From contig JAAXJC010000165.1 of the NCBI GenBank assembly GCA_012270045.1, positions 1 to 64,000 of the forward strand: 64,000 bases of DNA. Direction: 5' to 3'. This document shows, one piece after another, positions 49,898 to 59,877 of this stretch. A program made the translations under genes and the position numbers. The notes beneath the pieces are model-generated. The model was not told the origin of the DNA and searched no databases. It saw only the letters and a list, made by a program, of their open reading frames with translations. The first letter of the stretch is position 1, and each line of letters starts with the position of its first letter. The DNA comes from Luminiphilus sp. (GTDB taxonomy: Bacteria; Pseudomonadota; Gammaproteobacteria; Pseudomonadales; Halieaceae).

Positions 49898-50902
49898 ATG
49901 CAAGAAACTGCTGCTACATCCCTGGTCGACCGCTTCCAACGCCGTATCAACTACGTCCGGCTGTCGGTGACCGATCGCTGTGACTTCCGCTGCACCTACT
50001 GCATGGCCGAGGATATGACCTTTCTGCCGCGCCGGGATGTGCTCACACTGGAAGAGCTGGCTCGAATAGCCCGTGTGTTTGTACGGCTGGGGGTTGCCAA
50101 GTTGCGGGTAACGGGGGGCGAACCCCTGATACGAAGGGATGTTTGCCAACTGTTCCGGCAGTTGGGCGCCCTGGACGGTCTGGAAGAACTGGCCGTCACC
50201 ACCAATGGCAGCCAGCTTGTGCAACACGCCGCCGCCCTCAGGGCCGCCGGTGTGACAACGATCAATATCAGTCTGGACACACTGGACCCCGGGAAGTTTC
50301 GTGCATTGACACGGACCGGCAACCTGACCGATGTGCTGGCGGGCATCGAAGCGGCCCGGGCAGAAAACTTCCCAAGGATGAGAATTAATTCAGTCATCCT
50401 GCGTGGCAACAACGAGGATGACGTGTTGTCTCTGCTGGACTTTGCACTGGCCCGGGAACTGGACATTGCCTTTATTGAAGAAATGCCTCTGGGACAGGTG
50501 AACCTCGCGGGCAAACCACTGGAATTTGTCGCCAGTCATGACATTCTGGCAACAATCGGGAGCCGCCACGGACTGCGGGAGGAAGCCGCTCCGAGGCACG
50601 GCGGCCCCGCCCGCTACTGGCAGGTTGATGGCGGTCCAACCCGTCTGGGCCTGATATCACCCCACAGCAATAATTTTTGCGCCAGCTGCAATCGTTTGCG
50701 GGTAACCGCTGAGGGCCAGCTGTTGCTGTGCCTGGGCAATGACCATGCCATCAGCCTGCGCGACCTGTTACGCGACGGCGCGACAGACGCCGAACTTGGC
50801 GAGGCCATCCGCACCGCCCTGATGGACAAACCCGAACAGCACGTGTTCGCACAACCCGACCAACCCCAGATTATGCGCTTCATGAACGCCTCTGGCGGCT
50901 GA
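49898..50902 (+). CDS. moaA: GTP 3',8-cyclase MoaA
   Basis: LSVTDRCDFRCTYCMAEDMTFLPR radical SAM; C-terminal FCASCNRLRVTAEGQLLLCLG. Confidence 0.97.
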   Translation: MQETAATSLVDRFQRRINYVRLSVTDRCDFRCTYCMAEDMTFLPRRDVLTLEELARIARVFVRLGVAKLRVTGGEPLIRRDVCQLFRQLGALDGLEELAVTTNGSQLVQHAAALRAAGVTTINISLDTLDPGKFRALTRTGNLTDVLAGIEAARAENFPRMRINSVILRGNNEDDVLSLLDFALARELDIAFIEEMPLGQVNLAGKPLEFVASHDILATIGSRHGLREEAAPRHGGPARYWQVDGGPTRLGLISPHSNNFCASCNRLRVTAEGQLLLCLGNDHAISLRDLLRDGATDAELGEAIRTALMDKPEQHVFAQPDQPQIMRFMNASGG

Positions 50903-50920
50903 CAGCAACAGGACAAGGCT

Positions 50921-51862
50921 TTGGACACTCCCCTCTACCCCCAGCTGGGTGACATCGACGCGATTACAACGGCTTTCGGTGATGCCGGGTATATCTGTAC
51001 CCCCCGTATCGCCACCGTCGTCTACCTGGCCGCAGCGCTGAACAAACCCATTCTGGTGGAAGGTCCGCCCGGGGTAGGCAAGACCGAACTGGCGAAGACC
51101 TGCGCTGAAGTGATCGCGAAGCCTCTGGTAAGACTGCAGTGCTACGAAGGCCTCGATGAGGCGAAAGCCCTGTATGAATGGAAATACGGTAAACAGTTGC
51201 TGTACACCCAGATACTGAAGGAGCAGTTGGGGGACATCCTGGAGGGTGCCCAGGGACTGAAACAGTCCATCCAGCGCCTGCACAGTACCGGGGACGTGTT
51301 CTATGCGAAGGAGTTTCTGGAGCCTCGGCCCCTGTTACGGGCCATGGAACAAAATGACGGCGCGGTGCTGCTCATTGACGAAATAGACAAAGCCGACTTC
51401 GAGTTCGAATCCCTGTTGCTGGAGGTGTTATCGGATTACCAGGTGTCCATCCCGGAGATCGGCACGGTGCAGGCACGCTCCAAGCCCATGGTGTTCCTGA
51501 CCAGTAACGACACGCGGGATCTCTCCGACGCCCTCAAAAGGCGCTGCCTGCACCTCCATATTCCCTTCCCGTCCATCGAACTCGAGGGCCGGATCGTCAC
51601 CGCTCGGGTGCCGGAACTCCAGGAACGCCTGGGGGATCAACTGGTGCGATTTGTTCACGCGGTCAGGGAACTGGATCTGAAAAAGGCCCCCGCGATCTCC
51701 GAGACAATCGACTGGGCGCGCAGTCTGGTATTGCTGCACGCCAACGAACTGGACGCGCGTCTGGTCCACGACACCCTCAACGTACTGCTCAAATACGAGG
51801 AAGACATCATTGAGGCAGAGGACCAGATGGGTAAGCTGCTCAAGCTTGCGGATGTGCTATGA
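50921..51862 (+). CDS. MoxR-type AAA+ ATPase (CoxD-like)
   Basis: LVEGPPGVGKTELAKTCAEVIAKPLVRLQCYEGLDEAKALYEWKYGKQLL; LLIDEIDKAD. Confidence 0.93.
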   Translation: MDTPLYPQLGDIDAITTAFGDAGYICTPRIATVVYLAAALNKPILVEGPPGVGKTELAKTCAEVIAKPLVRLQCYEGLDEAKALYEWKYGKQLLYTQILKEQLGDILEGAQGLKQSIQRLHSTGDVFYAKEFLEPRPLLRAMEQNDGAVLLIDEIDKADFEFESLLLEVLSDYQVSIPEIGTVQARSKPMVFLTSNDTRDLSDALKRRCLHLHIPFPSIELEGRIVTARVPELQERLGDQLVRFVHAVRELDLKKAPAISETIDWARSLVLLHANELDARLVHDTLNVLLKYEEDIIEAEDQMGKLLKLADVL

Positions 51863-53307
51863 CAGCAACCCTGGGCAGCAATCAACTGCTGGCCTTTATA
51901 AAGTTTCTGCGCGGCAGAAACATTCCGGTATCCCCGGCTGATACCCTCGATGCCGTGCAGGCCGCCAGTCTGCTGGGTTACGAGCAACGCGACACCCTCC
52001 GGGACGGACTCGCCGCCGTGCTGGCCAAGAGCAGTCACGAAGAGCTGACCTACCGGGAGGCCTTCGATCTGTTTTTTCAGCCCGCAAAAAACGAGGCGCA
52101 GCGGACCAGCGCCCAGGAGGATGCGTCTGCCGCCCAGGAATCACCGGACTCCGGCGAAGTAGCGGCAGGACAGCAGGACGCCGTCGGGGACAGTCTGGAG
52201 GATTTGTTACAGGGCGCCAGCGGGGGGATGGATCCGGCGCTGTCGGAACTGGCGGCATCATCGCTGATGCAGGCATTGCAGGGGGGTGATGAGGCGGCCC
52301 TGTCACTGTCAATTGAAGCCGCCGCCGAGGCGGCCAAGGTCGATCAGATTCAGATGTTCACCCAGCGAGGGCAGTACACCCGCCGACTCTTGGACGAATT
52401 GGGGGAGACCGCACTGCGGGATGCGGCCATCGCCCTTGAAAACTCCCATCCACGAGCCTTCGCCGAGGTGCAGGAACTGCGGGAAGATTTGCGACAGCGC
52501 GCCAGGGACCGGGTTGAAAGGGCTTATCTCGTGCATGCAGCGGGTGATACCGAAGACTTCCTCGACAGCGCGCTGGCAGAGGTACGGCTGGCCAACATCA
52601 GCCCCCACCAAATGGCGCGCATGCGCCGCTTAATCGACAGGATGGCCAGGAAACTCGCCAGCCGACACGGCCGCAGGCGCAGACGAACCCGAAGGGGTCA
52701 ACTGAACGTGCCCGCCACCCTGCGGGCGGCGGCTGCCACCGATGGCGTGCCCTTCAACACCCACTGGCGGCACATCAGGAAGAAGAAGCCCCAGGTTATG
52801 GCCATCTGCGACGTCAGCGGCTCAGTCGCCGCCTATGCGAAATTCCTGTTGATGTTTCTCTATGCTGTACAGGATGTCCTGCCCAGAACCCGCAGCTTCG
52901 CCTTCTCCAGCACCCTGGGGGAGGTAACGGAATGGTTTGACAGCCTGCCGGTGGAGGAAGCCGTGACCCGGGTCAACCGGGTTTATGGCGGTGCGACGGA
53001 CTACGCCCGGGCTTTTCTCGACTTCAATTCCCTGGCCCTGCAGGACATCAACAAGGCCACCACCGTGATCATCCTGGGCGACGCCCGCAACAACAATTCC
53101 GATCCCCGCCTGGACCTGCTGGCTGAAATAAAAGCGCGGTGCAAACGGCTGATCTGGCTGAATCCCGAACCCAGAGTAGGCTGGGGCACGGGAGATTCGG
53201 CAATGTTGCCAGTAATTCAGCACTGTCACATCGCCACAGAGTGTAATAATCTCAGGCAGTTAGAGCGTATTGTAGACAAATTGCTGTCAGAAGCGCGGGG
53301 CCGCTAG
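51859..53307 (+). CDS. VWA/CoxE-like domain protein
   Basis: AICDVSGSVAAYAKFLLMFLYAVQDVLPRTRSFAFSSTLGEVTEWF MIDAS-type motif; ATGA overlap with the MoxR gene. Confidence 0.92.
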   Translation: MTATLGSNQLLAFIKFLRGRNIPVSPADTLDAVQAASLLGYEQRDTLRDGLAAVLAKSSHEELTYREAFDLFFQPAKNEAQRTSAQEDASAAQESPDSGEVAAGQQDAVGDSLEDLLQGASGGMDPALSELAASSLMQALQGGDEAALSLSIEAAAEAAKVDQIQMFTQRGQYTRRLLDELGETALRDAAIALENSHPRAFAEVQELREDLRQRARDRVERAYLVHAAGDTEDFLDSALAEVRLANISPHQMARMRRLIDRMARKLASRHGRRRRRTRRGQLNVPATLRAAAATDGVPFNTHWRHIRKKKPQVMAICDVSGSVAAYAKFLLMFLYAVQDVLPRTRSFAFSSTLGEVTEWFDSLPVEEAVTRVNRVYGGATDYARAFLDFNSLALQDINKATTVIILGDARNNNSDPRLDLLAEIKARCKRLIWLNPEPRVGWGTGDSAMLPVIQHCHIATECNNLRQLERIVDKLLSEARGR

Positions 53308-53366
53308 CGCATCCCGCGAGTCAACCGGGAGCACCATGACGATACAGGTCGCCTGCAGGCCGCGGC

Positions 53367-55175
53367 GTGGATAGCACAGACTCCACCACGTCCGGAACGG
53401 ACAGAATGCCGCTGACCCGGTCTCTGGAAGCCGACGTGCGCGCGGAATTTGCCATTTCTCCGGTCAGCGACGGGCTGTCCGGGGATGGGCTCGTCAAGGT
53501 ATTGGGCGATCTCGATCCACAGGGCCAATCCCTGATGGAAGCGTTATCCACCGCGGGCTACAAAAATCCCGACTCTGACAGCGAAGCGGTACTGCGCTGG
53601 ATCGACTCGACCTTTGAGCACTGGGCTTCCATTTACCCACTGGCACCGGAAATGCAGGCGCTGGTGCTGAGAACCAGCCCACTGGCCGCGGCTTTCGCCC
53701 TGCTCGACACCCGCTTTTATGTCCCGGGCGGACATGGCCTGCATCGGCTACTGGATGTAATACACGGCGGATTCCTGGGCTGGCATGCAGGCCTTGGCGC
53801 CAGCGCCGTTGGTATGCTCGATGGCGCCCGGGAGGTGATAGAACGGGCGCGCAGTGATTTCCCCAGCGAGCCCAGGGTCGACGAGATGCTGGCGCTGCTC
53901 CAGGACAAAATGGCTGGCCATCACCGGCAACTGGAGCAACTGGATGACGCCCTGCTGGAGCGGGAGTGGAGCAACCTCGGGGACGACGCGGTTCGCCTCT
54001 CGGTGGCACTGATGTTGAACAAAGTCCTGACAGAGAATGAGCTGCCGGGCTCGGTAGCGCGCTTCATCAAGTCCGACTGGTTCGAGAGCGGTGTCAAGAC
54101 CGCCGGCGCCCAGGGTTTCAACAGCGACGCCTGGCACACATTCGCAGATACCACCCAACTGCTGGCCGAGGCCGTGCAGCCGGTTGACCGCAGTGATGAG
54201 GCCGGGCAGCGGCGACTCAACACAACAATGCAGCAATTGCCCGCAACCCTGTCCAAGCATCTGGTCAGCCTGCAGCCGGATAGCGACGCCGTCGCGGGTG
54301 CGGTTGGCCTGATTGAGTATGCCCTGTTGCGCAACCTTCGGGGCGAGGACCTGGGTCTACTGCATGCCGAACCGATCACCATAGAAGGCCATACCGGCGA
54401 TGTTTCAGCCAGCGACGAGGCACTGGCCGAATTGGGCATCAACCGCAGCAACTGGTTTGCCATCGATACGCCCGATGGGGAGATCCGTGTTCGTTACATG
54501 GGGTCCCTGGTGGAAAACCACTACCTGCTGTTCATGGACTTCCTGGGCGCCCGTGCCCTGCGAAAAACATGGCCCGAATTTCGTGCCCTGGTCAGCTCCG
54601 GCGAGGCCCGCTGCCTAAATGCCCCCGACAGCTTTTGTCTGGCCATGGGCCAGGCGATAGACAGCCGCCGTGAGGAGCGGGCCCGGGAAGAGGCTGAACG
54701 AGCCGAAGCTGCCGCCAGGGAACAGGCCGAGGCCGAACAGGCCCAGGCGGATTTGTCTGATACCCTGCTGGGGCAGGCACCGCCCGAGGCCGAGCGGGAG
54801 GCCGAGCAGCCCGCCCGTCAACCCGCCCCACCCCCGGCGACCACAGGCCCCTCGGAAAACACCGCGCCACCCTCTGTGGACAGCCCTTACGAGAGCAACA
54901 CCGTGGTGAAGCTGCAGATCCCCATGGGCACCTGGATGGGTTTCCATGATCGGGACCCGCCGCTCATGGCCAAGGTGGCCGTCAGGGACCTGGAAAAGGA
55001 CAGTTATATTTTCACCAACAGGGAGGGCATCAAGCTGCGGGAACTGACCGTGCCCCAACTGGTGGCCCTGATCGACCGGGATATGGTGGACATCCTGGAG
55101 CGCAAGACAAATTTCCGCGACACCGTGAACCAGATGCGTACAGACCAGGAACGGTTGAGCGCCGGAGGGCCCTGA
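53367..55175 (+). CDS. DUF1631-type protein with Ala/Glu/Pro-rich linker; GTG start
   Basis: C-terminal PMGTWMGFHDRDPPLMAKVAVRDLEKDSYIFTNREGIKLRELTVPQLVALIDRD resembles DUF1631. Confidence 0.7.
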   Translation: MDSTDSTTSGTDRMPLTRSLEADVRAEFAISPVSDGLSGDGLVKVLGDLDPQGQSLMEALSTAGYKNPDSDSEAVLRWIDSTFEHWASIYPLAPEMQALVLRTSPLAAAFALLDTRFYVPGGHGLHRLLDVIHGGFLGWHAGLGASAVGMLDGAREVIERARSDFPSEPRVDEMLALLQDKMAGHHRQLEQLDDALLEREWSNLGDDAVRLSVALMLNKVLTENELPGSVARFIKSDWFESGVKTAGAQGFNSDAWHTFADTTQLLAEAVQPVDRSDEAGQRRLNTTMQQLPATLSKHLVSLQPDSDAVAGAVGLIEYALLRNLRGEDLGLLHAEPITIEGHTGDVSASDEALAELGINRSNWFAIDTPDGEIRVRYMGSLVENHYLLFMDFLGARALRKTWPEFRALVSSGEARCLNAPDSFCLAMGQAIDSRREERAREEAERAEAAAREQAEAEQAQADLSDTLLGQAPPEAEREAEQPARQPAPPPATTGPSENTAPPSVDSPYESNTVVKLQIPMGTWMGFHDRDPPLMAKVAVRDLEKDSYIFTNREGIKLRELTVPQLVALIDRDMVDILERKTNFRDTVNQMRTDQERLSAGGP

Positions 55176-55189
55176 CCGGCGACCTCAAC

Positions 55190-56302
55190 TCAGGCCATAT
55201 CCTCCAGGGACAGACCACCATCGGAAGAGCCCTGAACACCCCCTTCACTGGCGAGTTTTATCTTCAGACGCAGGTTGTTGGCGGAGTCAGCATTCTTTAA
55301 CGCCTCCTCCTCGCTGATCCTGCCGGCCTGCACCAGATCAAACAATGCGCCATCGAAGGTCTTCATGCCCAGGTTGTCGGACTTCTCCATCATTTCCTTG
55401 ATGCTGGCAATCTCACCCTTCAGGATCAGCTCCCGAATACTGGGAGTACCCAGGAGCACCTCGATAGCGGCCGCCCGACCCCCATTCTGGGCCGGAATCA
55501 GGCGCTGGGAGATAAACGCCTGCAGGTTCAGGGACAGGTCCAGCAACAGCTGGCTGCGCTTGGCCTCGGGGAAGAAGTTGATGATGCGATCCAGGGCCTG
55601 GTTGGCGTTGTTGGCGTGCAGCGTTGAGATACACAGGTGCCCGGTTTCGGCAAAGGAAATAGCGTGCTCCATGGTCTCCCGGTCACGTATTTCACCGATC
55701 AAAATCACATCCGGAGCCTGTCGCAAGGTGTTTTTCAGCGCGTTGTGCCAACTCCGGGTATCCACACCCACCTCGCGCTGGTTGATGATGGAGCGCTTGT
55801 GTTTGTGAACGAACTCGATCGGGTCCTCGATGGTCACAATATGGCCGGCACTGTTTGAGTTGCGCTGGTCAATGAGCGCGGCCAGGGAAGTGGACTTGCC
55901 GGAACCGGTAGCCCCGACAAACAGGATCAGGCCCCGCTTCTTCATGATCAGTTCGGGCAGAATGGGAGGTAGACCCAGGTCCTGCCAGTTTGGAATATCA
56001 GTGACGATATGGCGGGCCACCACGGATACCTGATTGCGCTGGTTGAACACATTGACCCGGAAGCGGCCGACACCGGCAATTGATACAGCGAGATTGAGCT
56101 CCAACTCCCGATGGAACTCCTCCTGCTGGGTCTCATCCATCATCTCGGCAGAGATTTCGCCGATCTCACCGGGCTTGAGCACCTCGCTGGCGATGGGTTT
56201 CAACTGCCCATCAAATTTCGCGCAGGGTGGCGCACCGGTACTCAAATAGAGATCGGAGCCGCCCTGCTCTGCCAGCGTCTTCAACCATGACTCGATACGC
56301 AT
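55190..56302 (-). CDS. pilU: Twitching motility ATPase, PilT/PilU family (PilU-like)
   Basis: ILFVGATGSGKSTSLAALID; HIVTIEDPIEFVHKHKRSIINQREVGVDT; ILIGEIRDRETMEHAISFAETGHLCISTLHANNANQALDRIINFFP. Confidence 0.92.
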   Translation of the reverse strand: MRIESWLKTLAEQGGSDLYLSTGAPPCAKFDGQLKPIASEVLKPGEIGEISAEMMDETQQEEFHRELELNLAVSIAGVGRFRVNVFNQRNQVSVVARHIVTDIPNWQDLGLPPILPELIMKKRGLILFVGATGSGKSTSLAALIDQRNSNSAGHIVTIEDPIEFVHKHKRSIINQREVGVDTRSWHNALKNTLRQAPDVILIGEIRDRETMEHAISFAETGHLCISTLHANNANQALDRIINFFPEAKRSQLLLDLSLNLQAFISQRLIPAQNGGRAAAIEVLLGTPSIRELILKGEIASIKEMMEKSDNLGMKTFDGALFDLVQAGRISEEEALKNADSANNLRLKIKLASEGGVQGSSDGGLSLEDMA

Positions 56303-56449
56303 AAAGTATTCCCCTCGGCGTGACTATCGCACGCTTGCTGTTTCACCGAACTGTACCCCGCCGATTACAGCCCTTACACTTGCACCGCCATTTGGACCAC
56401 CGCCGGCCCCACCACCCTGTGGGTCGGCCGATGAGGAGATTCGTCGCCC

Positions 56450-58030
56450 TTGGACGCACCATTGACCGCCAAACACCCGCTTATTTCGGAAGTCGGGTCT
56501 GGCCTGCTGGCAGGTATCTGCCGCGGCGTCGAGAAAGAAGGCCTGCGGGTTGATGCCGCAACAGGAATGCTGGCCCAAACGCCGCATCCCAAAGCCCTGG
56601 GGTCGGCGCTCACCCACCCGTCCATTACCACCGACTATTCAGAATCCCTGTTGGAGTTTATCACTCCCGTGGCACAGGATGTGGAACTTACCCTGCACCA
56701 GCTCCGGGGCATTCATCGCTTTACCGCATCCCAGTTGCAGGGCGAGTTACTTTGGGGCGCCAGTATGCCCTGCATCGTCGCGGGGGAGCGCAGCATACCG
56801 ATCGCCCATTACGGCAGCTCCAATGTCGGCCAGATGAAGCGTATCTACCGCAACGGTTTGGGTGTTCGCTACGGCCGCATGATGCAGGCCATCGCCGGTA
56901 TTCATTACAACTTTTCCATGCCAGAGAGCTTCTGGCAGGCGGCCTGGGAGCGGGACGGCAGTCAGGGCAGCCTCAGGGACTACCAGACCGCCGGCTATCT
57001 CGGCCTGATCAGGAACTTCTTCGAACGGTCCTGGCTGCTGATTTACCTGCTGGGTGCCTCCCCCGCCGTCTGCGCCAGCTTTCTCAGTGGCCAGGGTAAA
57101 CACCCGCTGCTGCCCTTCGATGCCTCGGAATCCAGTCTGTACCTGCCCCACGCCACGTCACTTCGTATGGGAGACTTGGGTTACACCAGCAACGCCCAGG
57201 CGAGCCTGGATGTCTGCTACAACAACCTGGATAACTACCTGGCAACCCTCACCGAAGCGATCATGACGCCGCACCCCGAGTACAGCGACTATAAGCTCAC
57301 CGACGACGGCGAACAGGCACAGCTCAACGAAGCACTGCTGCAGATAGAAAACGAATTTTACAGCCCCATCCGGCCCAAACGCGTGGCCCAATCCGGTGAA
57401 GCGCCGGTGGTCGCGCTGCGACGGGGTGGCATTGAATACATCGAAGTGCGGTGTATCGATATCAACCCCTTCCTGCCACTGGGGATTGATGGCGACACAA
57501 TGCGCCTGATCGATGTTTTTCTGGTCGACGCCATCCTCTCTGAGAGCCCCCTCTGTGACGAACAGGGACAACGCCGAAACAAGGAAAATTTGCGCCGGGT
57601 GGTCAACGAGGGCCGCTCACCCGATCTGCGCCTGATGACCGCCGAGGGAGAGCAGCCATTTACGGACAGGGCCATGATGCTGCTCGACAGCATGAACCGG
57701 ACCGCCCAATGGCTGGATGAGGCTGCAGGCACCGAAGAGCACGAGCAAGCGATGGCCATCGCCTACCAGCGGGTTGCCAATCCTGAAACGACTCCCTCGG
57801 CCCGGGTATTGGCCGAAATGGGGGATCAGGGCATTCCCTTCTGGCAACTGGCGCTGAACTACTCACGTCGCTGGCACAACGAGTTTCTGGCAGAACCCCT
57901 GCAAGCCAGCGAGTTTGCTGAATTCCAGACCGCCAGCGCCGCGTCACTGCGCCAACAGGCACTGCTGGAGGACGATACCAGTGAGAGCTTCGCCGAGTAC
58001 CTACAGCGCTTCTACAGCCAGTACCGCTGA
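56450..58030 (+). CDS. gshA: Glutamate-cysteine ligase; TTG start
   Basis: KEGLRVDAATGMLAQTPHPKALGSALTHPSITTDYSESLLEFITPV. Confidence 0.96.
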   Translation: MDAPLTAKHPLISEVGSGLLAGICRGVEKEGLRVDAATGMLAQTPHPKALGSALTHPSITTDYSESLLEFITPVAQDVELTLHQLRGIHRFTASQLQGELLWGASMPCIVAGERSIPIAHYGSSNVGQMKRIYRNGLGVRYGRMMQAIAGIHYNFSMPESFWQAAWERDGSQGSLRDYQTAGYLGLIRNFFERSWLLIYLLGASPAVCASFLSGQGKHPLLPFDASESSLYLPHATSLRMGDLGYTSNAQASLDVCYNNLDNYLATLTEAIMTPHPEYSDYKLTDDGEQAQLNEALLQIENEFYSPIRPKRVAQSGEAPVVALRRGGIEYIEVRCIDINPFLPLGIDGDTMRLIDVFLVDAILSESPLCDEQGQRRNKENLRRVVNEGRSPDLRLMTAEGEQPFTDRAMMLLDSMNRTAQWLDEAAGTEEHEQAMAIAYQRVANPETTPSARVLAEMGDQGIPFWQLALNYSRRWHNEFLAEPLQASEFAEFQTASAASLRQQALLEDDTSESFAEYLQRFYSQYR

Positions 58031-58120
58031 TACATACGCCACCCACCACGCCCGCCATGGGCGGTGACAACCGCTATCGACGGACCTGGCATTCATAGGC
58101 GCCGCGGGCCCCTACAGCCC

Positions 58121-58149
58121 AAAAAAAACCCCGGCACTTGACCGGGGTT
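58121..58149 (-). terminator. Rho-independent terminator of the FKBP gene (minus strand)
   Basis: Minus strand: aaccccgg tcaagtg ccggggtt tttttt. Confidence 0.88.
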
Positions 58150-58177
58150 CCACAAACCAGAGCTGGCCAGTTCAGCC

Positions 58178-58918
58178 TTATTCGGCGGCCTCCGGCTCAA
58201 CCACGTCAATCAGCTCGACTTCGAAGACCAGGGTCGAATTGGGGCCTATCAACTGTCCCGCGCCACCGGCGCCGTAGGCGAGGTCACTGGGGATATAGAG
58301 TTTGTACTTGGCACCCTCCTGCATCAGCTGCAGTGCCTCGGTCCAGCCCGCGATCACCTGGGTCACGCCAAAGGTCACGGTCTCGCCACGATCGTAGGAA
58401 CTGTCAAAGACGGTGCCGTCGATCAGTGTGCCCCGGTAGTGCACTTCCACCTGGTCATCAGTGCCGGGGGAGGCGCCGGTGCCGGCCTCAATGACTTCGT
58501 ATTGCAGTCCCGAGTCGGTCACGACCACGCCCTCGCGCTGGGCGTTCTCTGCCAGGAATGCCGCCCCAGCCTCCGCGTTACCGGCGGACAAAAGCTCCTG
58601 CTCAGCCTCTCGTTCGGCTTGCATTCGCTCCTGGAATGCCATCATCTCCGCGGTAATTTCCTCCTCGGTCAGACGCGGCTCCGCGCCCTCGAACGCATCT
58701 TTCATACCCAGGGCGTAGGCATCAACGTCCATGGTCATACCATCGGCCACCATGCGTTCACCCATGCGCAGGGCAACACCGTAGGAAAGTCGTTTTTCGG
58801 GTGTATCCAGCGTCATTGGCTCGGGCTCCTTGGCTTGCTCCTGACAGGCGACGAGTGCGCCCAACACAAGCGGCGCCGTAACAAGGGTCAAAAAGCGACC
58901 TGATTTAGTAGGCAACAT
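58178..58918 (-). CDS. FKBP-type peptidyl-prolyl isomerase, predicted lipoprotein; start at MLPTKSGRFL
   Basis: Lipobox-like VLGALVACQ; VEVHYRGTLIDGTVFDSSYDRGETVTFGVTQVIAGWTEALQLM. Confidence 0.94.
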   Translation of the reverse strand: MLPTKSGRFLTLVTAPLVLGALVACQEQAKEPEPMTLDTPEKRLSYGVALRMGERMVADGMTMDVDAYALGMKDAFEGAEPRLTEEEITAEMMAFQERMQAEREAEQELLSAGNAEAGAAFLAENAQREGVVVTDSGLQYEVIEAGTGASPGTDDQVEVHYRGTLIDGTVFDSSYDRGETVTFGVTQVIAGWTEALQLMQEGAKYKLYIPSDLAYGAGGAGQLIGPNSTLVFEVELIDVVEPEAAE

Positions 58919-59020
58919 AGGTTCTTCCTGTAGAGATGAAGGGTAGACCCCGGGGGGCCAGTACTGAAACGCCGGTAATGGTACGCACAGCTCCGGCATT
59001 GTGCCAGCGTTAAGAATCCG

Positions 59021-59518
59021 TTATTCGACTGCCTGGGCCGACAGAAGTTCCAGCAGATTCACGACTTGCCCTTTAGGCAACGGTGGCGTGGCGGTCTGAA
59101 CAGCCAGTTCAAGGTTGCTTGATGACTCTGCCATATTGGAAACAGAGAGCTCAGTAGCAGGCAACTGACCGAGTAATTCAAAATACAGCCCAGCGAGGGC
59201 GCGCTCCGCCGCCAACTCCAGCTTTTGCAAGCGCTCGCGCTGACCTGCCATGTCCGGATTATCCCGCCAACCGACCCGGACCGCGCGCAACGGCAGCACC
59301 ACCTCGGCGTTCCAGCTGGCCGCTGCGTCCACCAGACCGTCATAGCCAGACGGGCTGAGTTTCAGGTTCCGGCTATCCAGCCAGGCCAGCAGCAGCAACT
59401 CCAGCACCACGCAGCCGTGCTGATCCTGCAACGGCAGCAGGGCATCCGCCAGTCCAGGTTGCGACCACCTTTGCAGAGCCCATTGCCAAAACTTCTCAAT
59501 ATCGGGCAAGTCAGTCAT
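59021..59518 (-). CDS. TIGR02444-type conserved protein
   Basis: MTDLPDIEKFWQWALQRWSQPGLADALLPLQDQHGCVVLELLLLAWLDSRN resembles the family. Confidence 0.78.
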   Translation of the reverse strand: MTDLPDIEKFWQWALQRWSQPGLADALLPLQDQHGCVVLELLLLAWLDSRNLKLSPSGYDGLVDAAASWNAEVVLPLRAVRVGWRDNPDMAGQRERLQKLELAAERALAGLYFELLGQLPATELSVSNMAESSSNLELAVQTATPPLPKGQVVNLLELLSAQAVE

Positions 59519-59840
59519 GGGCGCTCCCCGCCTCAAGCTTCCCCGCAATCAGCTTCAACTTGTCCTGCTTCGATAACTTCCGCAGTTGCGCCTCCAGTGA
59601 CTGGGCGTCGCCCCGGGACGCAGCGGGCCTGCGCCATACAACTTCCACGGGACGCCGTCCCCGGGTGTACTTGGCACCCCCGGCCAACTCCCCGTTGTGC
59701 TGGCGCAGACGGCGAATCAGGCAGCGCGTCACCCCGACGTAAATCGATCGGTCAGCGCAGCGCAACATGTAAACCCACCAGAGTTCGGCTTCGGAAGAGC
59801 AACTTTCACGGGTGGAAGGGGTGGCAATTTGTGTCATCAT
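59511..59840 (-). CDS. GIY-YIG nuclease superfamily protein (YhbQ-like)
   Basis: WWVYMLRCADRSIYVGVTRCLIRRLRQHN...GAKYTRGRRPVEVVW. Confidence 0.93.
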   Translation of the reverse strand: MMTQIATPSTRESCSSEAELWWVYMLRCADRSIYVGVTRCLIRRLRQHNGELAGGAKYTRGRRPVEVVWRRPAASRGDAQSLEAQLRKLSKQDKLKLIAGKLEAGSAHD

Positions 59841-59877
59841 TAGCGCGTTGTATTACTTATTAACCAAGGGAGCACCC

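Noticed and set aside
50921-53307. Possible CO dehydrogenase operon
   Set aside because: Only CoxD/CoxE-like chaperone genes are present; no coxLMS structural genes in the window.
54660-54860. Ala/Glu/Pro-rich repeat-like stretch in the DUF1631-type gene
   Set aside because: Ordinary low-complexity linker between domains; no regular repeat unit.
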